The notes: a model not told the origin generated them from the letters alone. A DNA stretch of 64,000 bases from Aldersonia sp. NBC_00410 (GCF_026342035.1 NZ_JAPENM010000007.1:62001-126000); one strand, 5' to 3'. Counted from the first letter of the stretch, positions 41,855 through 51,290 are shown. Program-made: numbers and translations.

Positions 41855-43228
41855 ATGCGCAGAGTTGCTGCGGCCGACCGCAAGACGATCGCCGCCGTCG
41901 TTGCGCTCTGCGGGATCACCCTGCTGCTCGGCTATTTGAACAAGGCACGCTGCGCCGGGCCACCGTTCGACGCCGACGGGCGCAGCCTCGTCTTCGACCG
42001 GATCAAAGATGCGCGGGTCTGCTACTCCGACATTCAGTATCTGTGGGTCGGCCGCGATATCGACCACCACGTCTTTCCCTACATCGACGGGGGCATCACG
42101 GCGCACGGGCAACTGTTCGGCGGCACCGTCGAATACCCGGTACTCAGCGGCCTACTGATGTGGCTCGGCGCGCGGGGCGCCCACACCGATGCCGACTTCC
42201 TGCTCAACTCCGCAGTGCTGCTCGCCCCGTTCGCGCTGGTCACCGCGTGGCTGCTGGCCCGCCTTGCCGGACGCGCCGCGCTGCTGTGGGCGATCGGACC
42301 GGCGCTGGTCCTCTATGCCTTCCACAACTGGGAGCTCCCGGTGGTGCTGACCACCGTCGCCGCCGTGGCCGTCGTCGCGCTGCCCGAACGGCTGTCGCTG
42401 CGCACCCGTGGCGTGCTCGCCGCCGTCCTGCTCGGCGTCGGGTTCTGTCTCAAGCTGTATCCGGGTGTGTTCGTCCTCCCGCTCGCGCTGTTCGTGCTCA
42501 CCGGCGGCCTCGCCGGACGGGACCTGCCGCGCAGCGTGGCCGGCCGCTACGACGTCCGCGGTGCGGTGCTGGTCGTGGTGTCCGCGGTCGGCACGGCCGT
42601 CGCGATCAACCTGCCGTTCGCGCTCACCGGCTTCCGCGGCTGGCTCGCCTCGTTCACCTTCCAGCAGCAGCGCACAGCCGACATCACCACCAATTCGATC
42701 TGGTACTGGGGCCTGCGAAACCTCTACTCGAGCGACGCCACCGGCGAGGCCGCGTTCCAACACACCGTGTCACTCGCCTCGCCCGCCCTGCTCGTCGCCG
42801 CGTTCGCACTCGCCGCGTGGCTGGGCTGGCGCCGGTTCACGCGCACCGGGAGCTATCCGTGGGTCCAGGTCAGCGGCGCAATGCTGTGCGCATTCGTGCT
42901 GCTGCACAAGGTGCATTCGCCGCAATACTCGCTGTGGCTGATCCCGTTCCTGGTCCTGCTCGTCGTCCCGTGGCGACTCGTCGTCGCGTTCGTCGTCACC
43001 GATCTCGCGCTCGGCGTCGGTGTGTTCCGCTACTTCAACGCGCTCGCCGTCGGTGCACCGTCCGACGGCAATCGGCTCATCGTCGAATTCGGCGTGTGGG
43101 GCCAAGCCATCGTGTTGGTCGCGCTGTACGTCGCCTTCCTGCGCGCAGACACCAGGCGGCCCAAGAGCATTCCGCCCGAACCGGCGCAGGCCGAACGATC
43201 GTTGGTCGCTACGGCGCGCGGCCGATGA
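41855..43228 (+). CDS. GT87/DUF2029-type polytopic glycosyltransferase
   Basis: A 457-residue membrane protein with about ten hydrophobic helices. The GT87-style GT-C features are the acidic YSDIQYLWVGRD in the first loop, FPYIDGG, EYPVLSGLLMW, and KLYPGVFVLPLA with HSPQYSLWLIPF late. GT-C enzymes of this type transfer mannose or arabinose from polyprenyl-phosphate sugars on the outer face. It is divergent from rpsF and overlaps the next gene by ATGA, so they are co-translated. Substrate unknown. Confidence 0.88.
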   Translation: MRRVAAADRKTIAAVVALCGITLLLGYLNKARCAGPPFDADGRSLVFDRIKDARVCYSDIQYLWVGRDIDHHVFPYIDGGITAHGQLFGGTVEYPVLSGLLMWLGARGAHTDADFLLNSAVLLAPFALVTAWLLARLAGRAALLWAIGPALVLYAFHNWELPVVLTTVAAVAVVALPERLSLRTRGVLAAVLLGVGFCLKLYPGVFVLPLALFVLTGGLAGRDLPRSVAGRYDVRGAVLVVVSAVGTAVAINLPFALTGFRGWLASFTFQQQRTADITTNSIWYWGLRNLYSSDATGEAAFQHTVSLASPALLVAAFALAAWLGWRRFTRTGSYPWVQVSGAMLCAFVLLHKVHSPQYSLWLIPFLVLLVVPWRLVVAFVVTDLALGVGVFRYFNALAVGAPSDGNRLIVEFGVWGQAIVLVALYVAFLRADTRRPKSIPPEPAQAERSLVATARGR

Positions 43229-43809
43229 CCGAATCCTGGCTCGCCCAACCGATTCTCGTGGGCAGGCACGTCCGGCTCGAACCGCTTCGGCCCGAGCATG
43301 CCGCCGGCCTACTCGCCGCGGCCGACGACCCGACACTGTTCCAATGGACCTCGGTCGCCATCCGCGAACTCGGCGACGCCGAGCAGTTCGTCGCCGACGC
43401 GCTCGACGACCCGAACCGGTTGGCCTACGCCCAGCTCGAACCACAGTCGGGCACCGTGCTCGGCACCACGTCCTATTACCAGATCGAACCGCGGTATCGC
43501 AGCCTCGCGATCGGCTACACGTGGATCTCCCGTGCCACCCAAGGCACCTCGGTGAACCCGGAGGCAAAATTCCTGTTGCTGCGCCGCGCTTTCGACGAGC
43601 TCGGTGCGGTGCGGGTCGAGTGGCACACCGACGAACTCAACGCCCAGTCGCGCGGCGCGATCGCGAAGCTCGGCGCCGAGTTCGAGGGCCTGCTGCGCAA
43701 ACATCGGCGTCGCGCCGACGGAAGCTGGCGCACCACAGCGCTGTTCGCGATGACCGACGAGGACTGGCCGCCGGCACGGGCGCGACTACAGGCGCGAATT
43801 CTGCCCTGA
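43225..43809 (+). CDS. GNAT family N-acetyltransferase (RimJ-like)
   Basis: A 194-residue GNAT protein. The N-terminal VRLEPLRPEHAAGLL and the EPRYRSLAIGYTWISRATQGT region precede the CoA-binding GAVRVEWHTDELNAQSRGAIAKLGAEFEG, the RimJ/RimL-type signature. It acetylates an amino group on a small molecule or protein N-terminus. ATG 43225 overlaps the GT87 stop (ATGA). Its end overlaps the convergent 43786 gene by 24 bp. Confidence 0.9.
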   Translation: MTESWLAQPILVGRHVRLEPLRPEHAAGLLAAADDPTLFQWTSVAIRELGDAEQFVADALDDPNRLAYAQLEPQSGTVLGTTSYYQIEPRYRSLAIGYTWISRATQGTSVNPEAKFLLLRRAFDELGAVRVEWHTDELNAQSRGAIAKLGAEFEGLLRKHRRRADGSWRTTALFAMTDEDWPPARARLQARILP

Positions 43810-45420
43810 CTCATCCGAGCCCGCCCATTCCGCAGGCTGTTGCCCGGCATCGCCACCGGCTTCGTCGACCGCACTCCACGCCCCGGTGCGTTGCGGACGC
43901 AACCACCCCGGCAACCAGTTCGGCGGCCGGTCGGGAGCACCATCGAGCACACCACCGGCGGGGTCGTCGGCGCCACGGCGCACCAGATCCTCGCCCGGTC
44001 GATAAATCTGCCGCACGATCAGCACACACAAACCGACCACCGCGAGATCGCGCAGCACCACCGCCCCGGTGAACCATTGCTCGGGCACGCCCTTGTTCTG
44101 CTGACCGAGGTAGTAGTACATCCGCGGTACCCACACCACTGCGTCGATCGTCATCCACGCCAACAGGATCCGCCGGTGCGGCAGCGCAAGCACCGCGAGC
44201 GGCACCAGCCACAGCGAGTACTGCGGGCTCCACACCTTGTTGGTGAGCAGGAAGCCCGCGACGATCAGAAACGCCAACTGCGCTACCCGAGGCCGGCGCT
44301 CGGCGGTCAACGCGACATAGCCGATCCCGAGACAGACCGCCGCGAAAAGCAGCAGCGAGACGGTATTCAGCACCACCGGGTGCTCGCCCGCGCGCAGCAC
44401 GCCGTCGAAACCGGGCCACCCGGTGAACGAAGTGATCACGTTGTAGATCGAGTCCGGGTCGGCGTGCCGAGTCGAATTGAGCCGGAAGAACTCTGCCCAC
44501 CCACGCGGATACAGCACCAGGATCGGCAGATTCACCACAAGCCAGGTCGCCACGGCAGCGCCGCAGGTCTGCGCCCAGGTGCGCACCTTGCCGGTCCGCA
44601 GACACAGCACGAGCAGCGGACCGAGTAGAAACAGGGGATACAGCTTGGTGGCGCCACCGATACCGAGCAGGATCCCGGCGAGCACGGGACGTTTGCGCGC
44701 CCACGCGAGCATGCCGCCGGCGGCGAACGCCGTCGCGAGCGGATCGAAATTGGTGAACACGTGCACGACGACCAGTGGTGAGCACGCGACCAGCGCTGCG
44801 TCCCACACGCGGCGACCCGCGAGAACCGCCGTCGCCCACACCGTCAGGAGCCAGGCCAGCGCCAGGCCAAAGGCGACCACATTGAAATAGATGGCGACCT
44901 GCAAACCGCCGGGCAAGGCAGTCGCAGCGTCCCAGGCCTTCGCGACCCGCATCGAGGCCCACTGGTAGAGCCCGGAAACCACCGGATACTCCATGAATCG
45001 TTCCTGCAGCGGACCCGGAGAACCTTCCAACCAGGACTTCTTGTACGGGAAGGCGCCCTCGTTCAGCCGCTCCGCACCATACAGCGGGACGGTGTCGGAG
45101 TAACACATCGCCACGTACTGACGGCTGCCGCTCCAGTCCAGCCCGAGCGTGCCGCCCGGACCGTTCGGCGCCTGCTGAATACACGGCGCCTTGGCGAACC
45201 AACCGAACGCAAGGAACACCACGGCGAACGCCAGGATCACCCGCATCGGGGTCCAGAACCCGGTACGCCCGATCAGGGCATGGCGACCGACCGGGCCGCC
45301 GATCGTGCGCGATAGCTGCGCACTCAGTTCATCGTTTCGGCTCGGCAGGTCACGGTTGTCGGCCGAGCGACGGTCCCCGGCAAGGGGCCCCGCCGACACC
45401 ACCCCGCGTTCGTCGGTCAC
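43786..45420 (-). CDS. GT87-like integral membrane protein (Rv0051-type)
   Basis: A 544-residue polytopic protein. A cytoplasmic N-terminus of about 55 residues precedes about ten helices. GT-C features are the ERFMEYPVVSGLYQW loop, FTNFDPLATAFA, GGATKLYPLFLLGPL and SPQYSLWLVPLA. Its position directly after the class A PBP gene matches M. tuberculosis Rv0051 next to ponA1. It may add a sugar to a cell-envelope component coordinated with peptidoglycan synthesis. The C-terminal 60 residues are Pro/Gly/Asp-rich and probably cytoplasmic. Confidence 0.88.
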   Translation of the reverse strand: MTDERGVVSAGPLAGDRRSADNRDLPSRNDELSAQLSRTIGGPVGRHALIGRTGFWTPMRVILAFAVVFLAFGWFAKAPCIQQAPNGPGGTLGLDWSGSRQYVAMCYSDTVPLYGAERLNEGAFPYKKSWLEGSPGPLQERFMEYPVVSGLYQWASMRVAKAWDAATALPGGLQVAIYFNVVAFGLALAWLLTVWATAVLAGRRVWDAALVACSPLVVVHVFTNFDPLATAFAAGGMLAWARKRPVLAGILLGIGGATKLYPLFLLGPLLVLCLRTGKVRTWAQTCGAAVATWLVVNLPILVLYPRGWAEFFRLNSTRHADPDSIYNVITSFTGWPGFDGVLRAGEHPVVLNTVSLLLFAAVCLGIGYVALTAERRPRVAQLAFLIVAGFLLTNKVWSPQYSLWLVPLAVLALPHRRILLAWMTIDAVVWVPRMYYYLGQQNKGVPEQWFTGAVVLRDLAVVGLCVLIVRQIYRPGEDLVRRGADDPAGGVLDGAPDRPPNWLPGWLRPQRTGAWSAVDEAGGDAGQQPAEWAGSDESGQNSRL

Positions 45421-45431
45421 GGGGATAGACG

Positions 45432-48218
45432 TTAGCGAATGCCGTTACCGCGACCGGTCGCTCCGGTGCCACCGGGCGGGGCGACGGTGGTCGTGACGGC
45501 CCCCGGGTACTGCTCGTCGATGTACGGGTCGTCCTCGGTCTGCGGCGATGTCCCGCCCTGCCCTTGCGTGCCATTGCCCTGCTGCGTACCTTGCGGCGTC
45601 GTTTGGGCCTGCCCTGGTCGCGGCACCAGGCGGGGGACCGGGATGGTCACACCGGGCGCGATCTCGAGCTGGCTCGGCTCGATCGCCACCGGCGGCTGGG
45701 GCAGATTCGGCGTTGGACGCGGAGCCGCAGTCGTGGTCGGTGTCGTGTACGGCGCGGTGTAGCTGGGCACACCGGCCTGGCCGCCGATCGGCTCCGGGTT
45801 CGGGAAGTTCTCGTTGTCGGTGCCGTCGAGCGCACCGTCCATCGTGTCCTTCCAGATGTCCGACGGCAGCGCGGAGCCGTAGATCGGGCTGCCGTACAGG
45901 TTGCGCAGCGGCAGGCCCTGCTCGGTGCCGACCCACACCGCGGTGGACAGCGACGGCGTATAGCCCACCATCCAGGCGTCCTTGTTCTCGCCGGAGTCGC
46001 CGAGCTGCGCGGTACCCGTCTTCGCCGCCGACGCCCGGCCGCCGGCCAGGTTGTGGCCGCGCGAGTAGCCGGCGATCGGCTTCATCGCGGCGGTGACGTT
46101 GTCGGCAACGGCCTTGTCGATGGTCTGCTCACCGTTCGATGGACCGTTGTCGAGCAGCACCTTCCCGTCGGCCGTGACGACCCTCTGCACGAAGTGCGGC
46201 TTGTGGTAAACGCCGGACGCTGCGAACGTCGCGTACGCCGAGGCCATGTCGAGTGGCCGCGACTGGTACTGGCCGAGCACGATGCCGTTGTTGGGTCCGG
46301 CGCCGTTCGGCTCGGTGAGCGACGGACCGACACCCGGGATCTGCTCGGGGATACCGGCCTTGTGGGCGATGTCGGCGATGTCCTGTGCGCCGTTGTTCAG
46401 GTCGAGTTCCATCCGGTAGAAGCTCGTGTTGAGCGAACGCTTCAGCGCCTCGGCGATGGTGCAGGTACCGCAGGACTCGCCCTCGACATTGGAGATCGAG
46501 ATGCCGTGCACGGACAGCGGCGAGCTGTCGTACATCTTCGACAGCGGACGGCCCTGGTCGAGGTTGGCGGCGAGACCGAAAACCTTGAACGACGAGCCGG
46601 TCTGCAGGCCCGCGTTGGCGAAGTCGTAGCCGTTGCCGTCCGGTCCGCCGTAATAGGCGCGGACAGCGCCGGAGCGCGGGTCGACGGACACGACGGCGGT
46701 GCGCAACTCCTCCGGCTCACCTTGCATGTTGTTGCGCGCCGCGTCGACCGCGGCCTGCTGCGCCTTGGGATCGATCGTGGTGGTGATCTGTAGGCCCTCG
46801 GTGTTCAGCTGCTGCTCGCTGATCCCAGCCGCGCTGAGTTCGCCAAGCACCTGGTTCTTGATCAACCCCTCCGGGCCATTCGAGTTGGTCCGCGCGCCGA
46901 CCAGGCTGATCGGGATCACCGGTGGGTACTGCATCGCGGCCCGGTCGGCGGCGAGCAGATTGCCACCGCCGACCATGCCGTCGAGCACGTAGTCCCAACG
47001 GGCGTGGGCGCCCTCCGGATTCGTCTCCGGATCCAGTAGCGACGGCTGCTGGATGGACGCCGCGAGCACCGCGCCCTCGCCGACGCTGAGCTGGTCCACC
47101 GGCTTGTCGAAGTAGGCCTTCGACGCCGCCGCGATGCCGTACGCGCCGCGACCGAAGTAGATGGTGTTGAGATAGGCGGCGAGGATGTCGTCCTTGCTCC
47201 ACTGCCGGGCCATCTTCGAGGAGATCACCAGCTCATGCATCTTGCGGGTGATCGAGTGCTCGTTGCCGACCAGCGCGTTCTTCACGTACTGCTGGGTGAT
47301 CGTCGAGCCACCACCCGCGGTGTCCTTACCCATGACGTTGTCGCGCGCGGCGCGGGCGAAGCCGGACACGGAGAAGCCCGGGTTCGAGTAGAAGTCGCGA
47401 TCCTCGGCGGACAGCACGGCGTTGCGCACGTGCACGGGGATCTGGTCGACCGTCACGTCGGTGCGGTTGCCCTCGGGCGGCACCACGGTGCTCAGCACAG
47501 ATGTGCCGTCGGCGGCGAGGATCGTCGCGACCTGGTTGGTTTTGATGTCACCCGGGCTCGGCACGTGCACGGTCGAGTAGGCGACCAGGAACGACACGAT
47601 CGGAATGATCAGGCCGAGCGCGATGAGGACATACATCGTCCGGCGGACCGTACGCCAGCGCGAACGCCCCTTCGGACGACGCGAATGGCCGCCACCCGAG
47701 CCGCCCGATCCGCCGCCGCGGCCGCCGGGTGGTGGACCGGTGGGCGGACGGGTGCCGGAAGCGGTGTTCGGGCGCTCGGATCCCGTGCGGGTCGCCGAGT
47801 ACGCCAGGGCGCTGGTCTGACCACCGGCGAAGGCCGGCTCGGACACACGGGAGCGAGCCTGGGCGGCGGTGCGTTCCTGCGCCGGGCGACGATCCTGGGG
47901 AGCGGGACGGTCACCGGGGGCGGCGTGTCGCGCCGTGGGAGCGTCGGCTCCCCCCTGCCGCGCCGTGGGAGCCTCGGCTCCCCCATACCGCGCCGTGGGA
48001 GCGTCGGCACCGGCTGCGGCCGCAGGGCGGCGGATGTGGATCGTCGGGTCGTCGAACCGGCCCCGGCGATGTGGCGTACCGGCTGCGGCACCGCGCTCCG
48101 CCGATGGTCCCTCGCCCACCTGTCGCCACGGAGCCGTTTGCGCGCTCGGGCGGTCGCCGCCGGCGTGGCGGGGACCGCCGGAACGGTCACCTTGCTGGTC
48201 GTCGTGGGGGTAGGTCAC
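45432..48218 (-). CDS. ponA: Bifunctional class A penicillin-binding protein
   Basis: A 928-residue enzyme. The disordered cytoplasmic N-terminus of about 210 residues is rich in Pro/Gly/Arg. One membrane helix (YVLIALGLIIPIVSFLV) follows. The GT51 glycosyltransferase domain has the catalytic Glu in SAEDRDFYSNPG and GGSTITQQYVKN. The transpeptidase domain has SxxK in GSSFKVF, SLN in KRSLNTSF and KTGT in SAAKTGTAQ. The C-terminal tail of about 90 residues is Pro/Thr-rich. It polymerises and cross-links peptidoglycan. GTG 48218 is preferred for its GGAG at 8 bases; an upstream GTG at 48266 lacks one. Confidence 0.95.
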   Translation of the reverse strand: MTYPHDDQQGDRSGGPRHAGGDRPSAQTAPWRQVGEGPSAERGAAAGTPHRRGRFDDPTIHIRRPAAAAGADAPTARYGGAEAPTARQGGADAPTARHAAPGDRPAPQDRRPAQERTAAQARSRVSEPAFAGGQTSALAYSATRTGSERPNTASGTRPPTGPPPGGRGGGSGGSGGGHSRRPKGRSRWRTVRRTMYVLIALGLIIPIVSFLVAYSTVHVPSPGDIKTNQVATILAADGTSVLSTVVPPEGNRTDVTVDQIPVHVRNAVLSAEDRDFYSNPGFSVSGFARAARDNVMGKDTAGGGSTITQQYVKNALVGNEHSITRKMHELVISSKMARQWSKDDILAAYLNTIYFGRGAYGIAAASKAYFDKPVDQLSVGEGAVLAASIQQPSLLDPETNPEGAHARWDYVLDGMVGGGNLLAADRAAMQYPPVIPISLVGARTNSNGPEGLIKNQVLGELSAAGISEQQLNTEGLQITTTIDPKAQQAAVDAARNNMQGEPEELRTAVVSVDPRSGAVRAYYGGPDGNGYDFANAGLQTGSSFKVFGLAANLDQGRPLSKMYDSSPLSVHGISISNVEGESCGTCTIAEALKRSLNTSFYRMELDLNNGAQDIADIAHKAGIPEQIPGVGPSLTEPNGAGPNNGIVLGQYQSRPLDMASAYATFAASGVYHKPHFVQRVVTADGKVLLDNGPSNGEQTIDKAVADNVTAAMKPIAGYSRGHNLAGGRASAAKTGTAQLGDSGENKDAWMVGYTPSLSTAVWVGTEQGLPLRNLYGSPIYGSALPSDIWKDTMDGALDGTDNENFPNPEPIGGQAGVPSYTAPYTTPTTTAAPRPTPNLPQPPVAIEPSQLEIAPGVTIPVPRLVPRPGQAQTTPQGTQQGNGTQGQGGTSPQTEDDPYIDEQYPGAVTTTVAPPGGTGATGRGNGIR
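47927..48016 (-). repeat. Three 30-bp tandem repeats in the PBP N-terminus
   Basis: Three 10-codon units encode A(D/E)APTAR(Y/Q/H)GG within the cytoplasmic tail of the PBP. Such tails in mycobacterial PonA proteins carry phosphorylation sites; the repeated Thr in each unit could be such a site, which is inference. Confidence 0.7.
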
Positions 48219-48309
48219 TGCCAAATCTCCGTAGGTCCAGGTACCTCGCGCTCCAGGGTTGAGCACAAGCGTGCGATCCGGCTGGTAGGCCGGATCGCCG
48301 GGTGTGTGT

Positions 48310-48732
48310 CTATTCGGTTGCGATGCGACGGCTCGGCGCCGCGCGGCGTGATCGCCGCTGTTTCGGTGCCGGGGTCAGTCCTAGAACGTAGGACTGCACC
48401 AAATGATTCCAACTGCATGTCCGGCAGACCTCGACGACATGCACGGAGAACTCCTCCTGCGTCGCCGCCAGCCGAACGAGTTCCTCGGCTGTCCGCGCCG
48501 AACCGGAAACCGGTCCGAGCCCGTCGCCGAAGACCCACGAAACGAGCGTCAACTGCTCTTTTCTGCAGATCGGGCAGATCAGATCGCTTCCGCGACCGTG
48601 GAACTTCGCCGCCCGCAACAGGTAGGGGTTCGCGTCACAGACTTCCGTGACACCGACCCGTCCCGCGTACACCTCGGCAAGCAGAGACCGGCGCTGCAGC
48701 GCATAGTCCACCACCTGCCGTTGTATTCGCAC
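48310..48732 (-). CDS. DUF5318 zinc-ribbon protein
   Basis: A 140-residue basic protein. The start VRIQRQVVDYALQRR and the block VCDANPYLLRAAKFHG are characteristic of the conserved actinobacterial family (M. tuberculosis Rv0049 position). Cysteine pairs CPIC (53-56) and CRTC (103-106) form a likely zinc site. Function unknown. It lies 91 bp upstream of the PBP start on the same strand. GTG 48732 is the family start; the Shine-Dalgarno is weak. Confidence 0.88.
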   Translation of the reverse strand: MRIQRQVVDYALQRRSLLAEVYAGRVGVTEVCDANPYLLRAAKFHGRGSDLICPICRKEQLTLVSWVFGDGLGPVSGSARTAEELVRLAATQEEFSVHVVEVCRTCSWNHLVQSYVLGLTPAPKQRRSRRAAPSRRIATE

Positions 48733-48912
48733 GCGTTCCAGAGTACGTGCGGCAGTGCCCGAAGGGGCGGTGCGCACCCAAGTGGTGGCGTGCAGCGCGT
48801 CACCCCGACAGGTGGCTTGCGACAGAGTCCGCACATTCGACCGGCAGTGACCATATGCTTTTTCGACGGGCAAGTTACGCCCCCGCCCGCCACGCACAGG
48901 AGGGTTCCTCGA

Positions 48913-49728
48913 GTGGCCATCCGACTCCCGGCCGGCACCAGGGCGCGCGACGACGACCGCACGCACACCTGTAGCACGCTCGACGCGGCACTCGCCGACG
49001 GTCAGCTCGCCGAAGCCGAGCATGAGCAGCGCGTCCGCACCGCAATGACCGCGCGCACCCTCGGGGAGCTGCACGAGTTGATCGACGATCTGCAGGGCGA
49101 CTCGGAACTCGCGGCGGTGCGACCGGGGTTGCCTGCCATACCGGGCGCCCGGCGCAGGCCGTGGCTGTTGATCATCGTGCCGCTGGTGGTGCTCGGGGTG
49201 CTCCTTGCCGTCGTCGTACGCGGCTGCAGCGCCGATGCCGATTCCGATTCGTCTGGTGCGTCGGCAGGCGACTTCGGCCCGGCCGGGTATCTTTCCCAGG
49301 CGGGGTTGACCGACGTCGTCGGTGCAATCCACGACGAGTTCGGCGACGCCCTGGTGGACGAGCTGACCATCTACCCGGAATATGCGGTCGTCTTCCGCGC
49401 AGACCCGGCGGCACCGCGCACGCAGCAGAGCATCGGTTACAACCAGGACGGCTTCGGCACGGCAACGGACAGCGGCAGCCGCGACCCGGCAGTCGCTCCG
49501 GTCGACCTGGCCACGCTGGATCTGTCGAAGGTGGCCGGCGTGATCGCGGGTGCCCCGGCCAGCCTCGGCCTGAGCCGGGTCGACACCATCTACGCGATCA
49601 TCAGGTCCACCGATCAGGGGCCAGAAATGTCCGTACACGCGAGCAACGACCTAGGCGAGTCGGGCCACCTCACCGCCTATCCGGACGGCCGGTTCCGTAC
49701 GGTCTATCCCTTCAATCCAGGCGGGTAG
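48913..49728 (+). CDS. DUF1707 membrane protein, first of a tandem pair
   Basis: A 271-residue protein. The DUF1707 N-terminal domain (about 10-60) has the pattern ALADGQLAEAEHEQRV then ARTLGELHELIDDLQ. A single membrane helix (LLIIVPLVVLGVLLAVVV) follows, then an exported domain of about 160 residues with no recognised fold. GTG 48913 has GGAGGG 8 bases upstream. It shares layout and motifs with the next gene. Function unknown; DUF1707 is usually a short cytoplasmic module fused to other parts. Confidence 0.85.
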   Translation: MAIRLPAGTRARDDDRTHTCSTLDAALADGQLAEAEHEQRVRTAMTARTLGELHELIDDLQGDSELAAVRPGLPAIPGARRRPWLLIIVPLVVLGVLLAVVVRGCSADADSDSSGASAGDFGPAGYLSQAGLTDVVGAIHDEFGDALVDELTIYPEYAVVFRADPAAPRTQQSIGYNQDGFGTATDSGSRDPAVAPVDLATLDLSKVAGVIAGAPASLGLSRVDTIYAIIRSTDQGPEMSVHASNDLGESGHLTAYPDGRFRTVYPFNPGG

Positions 49729-49734
49729 CGCGCC

Positions 49735-50574
49735 TTGCCGACGATTACGCCGGCCTTGCGGACCCGGGCACGTGACCTGGATCGCACCACCGCTATCGAT
49801 GCGCTCGAGCGCGCCTACGCCGATGGCCAGCTCGGCTACGACGAGCACCACGATCGAACCGAGCGGGCGCGGGCCGCGAAAAGCCTCGGCGAACTGCATG
49901 AACTGATCTCCGACCTGCAGCTGAGCACCGAGCTACCCGAGCCGCCGGCGGTCCGGCGCAGCTCGCGCCGCGGCGGCTGGGTCGTCGTCGGACTGCTGGT
50001 GGCCCTGGCCACGATCACCGTGCTGATCTGGTCTGTGGTGCACGACGACGAACCCGCAGCGCCCGCCGCCGCCACGCAACCGACCCCGCCACCCGCTCCG
50101 ATCCCAACGGACGTCGTTCCGATCGTGGCACCGCCGTCCGTGTTCGACACCGCTGCCGGCATCCGCTCGTTCATCGACGAGTACCGCGCCAGGTTCGGCG
50201 ACACGATCGCGGTCGACGCATCGCTGTATCCGGGCGGCAAGTACGCAATTGTGACGCGGGTGATCGCCCCCGATCGGGAGCAGTCGTTCATTTACCGGGG
50301 TGGGTTCGAGGAGTCCGGCCCGCCGAGTACCCGCAGGCCGGACGACCCGACCATCGACCTGGCGGCGCTCAACGTCGACGCGATCGTCGGGCTGATGGCC
50401 CAATTGCCACAGCTGATCGGCGTTGCGGACGCCACCATCAGTCACGCCTCGCTCGAGGCCGAGTCCACCGGGCCCCATATTTCGATCTATGCCGGGAACG
50501 AGGCGGGCGAAGGGGGCTTCGTGGACGCCGGGTTCGACGGCGGCGTGCTGCGGGTCTACCCGTACCAGCGCTGA
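49735..50574 (+). CDS. DUF1707 membrane protein, second of a tandem pair
   Basis: A 279-residue protein with the same architecture as the gene before it: DUF1707 domain (ALERAYADGQLGYDEHHDR, then SLGELHELISDLQ), a membrane helix (WVVVGLLVALATITVLIW), a Pro-rich linker and an outer domain of about 150 residues. TTG 49735 starts 6 bp after the first gene, so the two are co-transcribed. The shared late patterns show tandem duplication. Function unknown. Confidence 0.84.
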   Translation: MPTITPALRTRARDLDRTTAIDALERAYADGQLGYDEHHDRTERARAAKSLGELHELISDLQLSTELPEPPAVRRSSRRGGWVVVGLLVALATITVLIWSVVHDDEPAAPAAATQPTPPPAPIPTDVVPIVAPPSVFDTAAGIRSFIDEYRARFGDTIAVDASLYPGGKYAIVTRVIAPDREQSFIYRGGFEESGPPSTRRPDDPTIDLAALNVDAIVGLMAQLPQLIGVADATISHASLEAESTGPHISIYAGNEAGEGGFVDAGFDGGVLRVYPYQR

Positions 50575-50658
50575 CGGGTTGGTCGCTCCGCGCCCGGCGC
50601 ACTTACCGGCCGGTGCAGCGTGCAACTCTGCTCCGCTATATCGCGCATGTGTGTGCAG

Positions 50659-50681
50659 AACTATATCGGTGCGATATAGTT
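50659..50681. promoter_or_regulatory. PadR operator AACTATATCG-GTG-CGATATAGTT
   Basis: A perfect 10-bp-arm inverted repeat with a 3-base spacer, 49 bp before the PadR start. A further half-site CTATATCG lies at 50636-50643, 25 bp upstream in the same orientation. AT-rich dyads of this kind are typical PadR sites. Confidence 0.8.
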
Positions 50682-50729
50682 TCAAACAGCATCGGCGGAC
50701 ACATCGGTGATCCGGAGGAGGTGAAGCCC

Positions 50730-51290
50730 GTGCTCGAACTCGCGATTCTCGGGCTGCTCCTCGAGTCACCGATGCATGGTTACGAGCTGCGCAAGCGTCT
50801 CACCGGCTTGCTGGGCGCCTTCCGGGCCTTCTCCTATGGATCGCTCTATCCCACCCTGCGGCGCATGCAGGCGGATGGACTGATCGCGGAGGATGTCGGC
50901 CCGACCGGCACCGTCAAGCGGCGTGCCCGCCGGGTCTATCAGCTCACCCCGGAGGGCGAGAAGCGCTTTGCCGAGCTGGTAGCGGACACCGGTCCGCAGA
51001 ACTACACCGACGACGGCTTCGGTGTGCACCTTGCCTTCTTCAGCCGCACCCCCGCGGAAGCGCGGATGCGAATCCTGGAAGGCAGGCGACGTCAGGTCGA
51101 GGAGCGCAGAGAAGGGCTCCGGGAAGCCATCGGGCGCGCGAGCGGGTCACTCGACCGCTATAGCCGGCAGCTACACCAACTCGGTCTGGAGTCCAGCGAG
51201 CGCGAGGTGCGCTGGCTCAACGAGCTGATCGCCGCCGAACAGTCAAGTAAGGCAGTACCACCGATCGAAGGAGAGCCCGACCATGGGTGA
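50730..51290 (+). CDS. PadR family transcriptional regulator
   Basis: A 186-residue PadR protein. The winged helix starts [24 protein letters not shown], then [18 protein letters not shown] and the wing [12 protein letters not shown]-like strand. A long C-terminal coiled coil ([20 protein letters not shown]) provides dimerisation. GTG 50730 is chosen by family start and a GGAGGAG at 9 bases. It overlaps the inositol-phosphate synthase gene by 8 bp, and the operator upstream indicates autoregulation of both, as in M. tuberculosis Rv0047c-Rv0046c. Confidence 0.94.
   Translation: MLELAILGLLLESPMHGYELRKRLTGLLGAFRAFSYGSLYPTLRRMQADGLIAEDVGPTGTVKRRARRVYQLTPEGEKRFAELVADTGPQNYTDDGFGVHLAFFSRTPAEARMRILEGRRRQVEERREGLREAIGRASGSLDRYSRQLHQLGLESSEREVRWLNELIAAEQSSKAVPPIEGEPDHG

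Noticed and set aside
47235-48650. A 471-codon plus-strand frame opposite the PBP N-terminus
   Set aside because: It overlaps the PBP and DUF5318 genes in antisense and shows only Arg/Gly-rich composition.
48743-48912. A small gene between DUF5318 and the first DUF1707 gene
   Set aside because: The open frames there have no start with a ribosome site and no protein-like pattern; the gap is a normal divergent promoter region.
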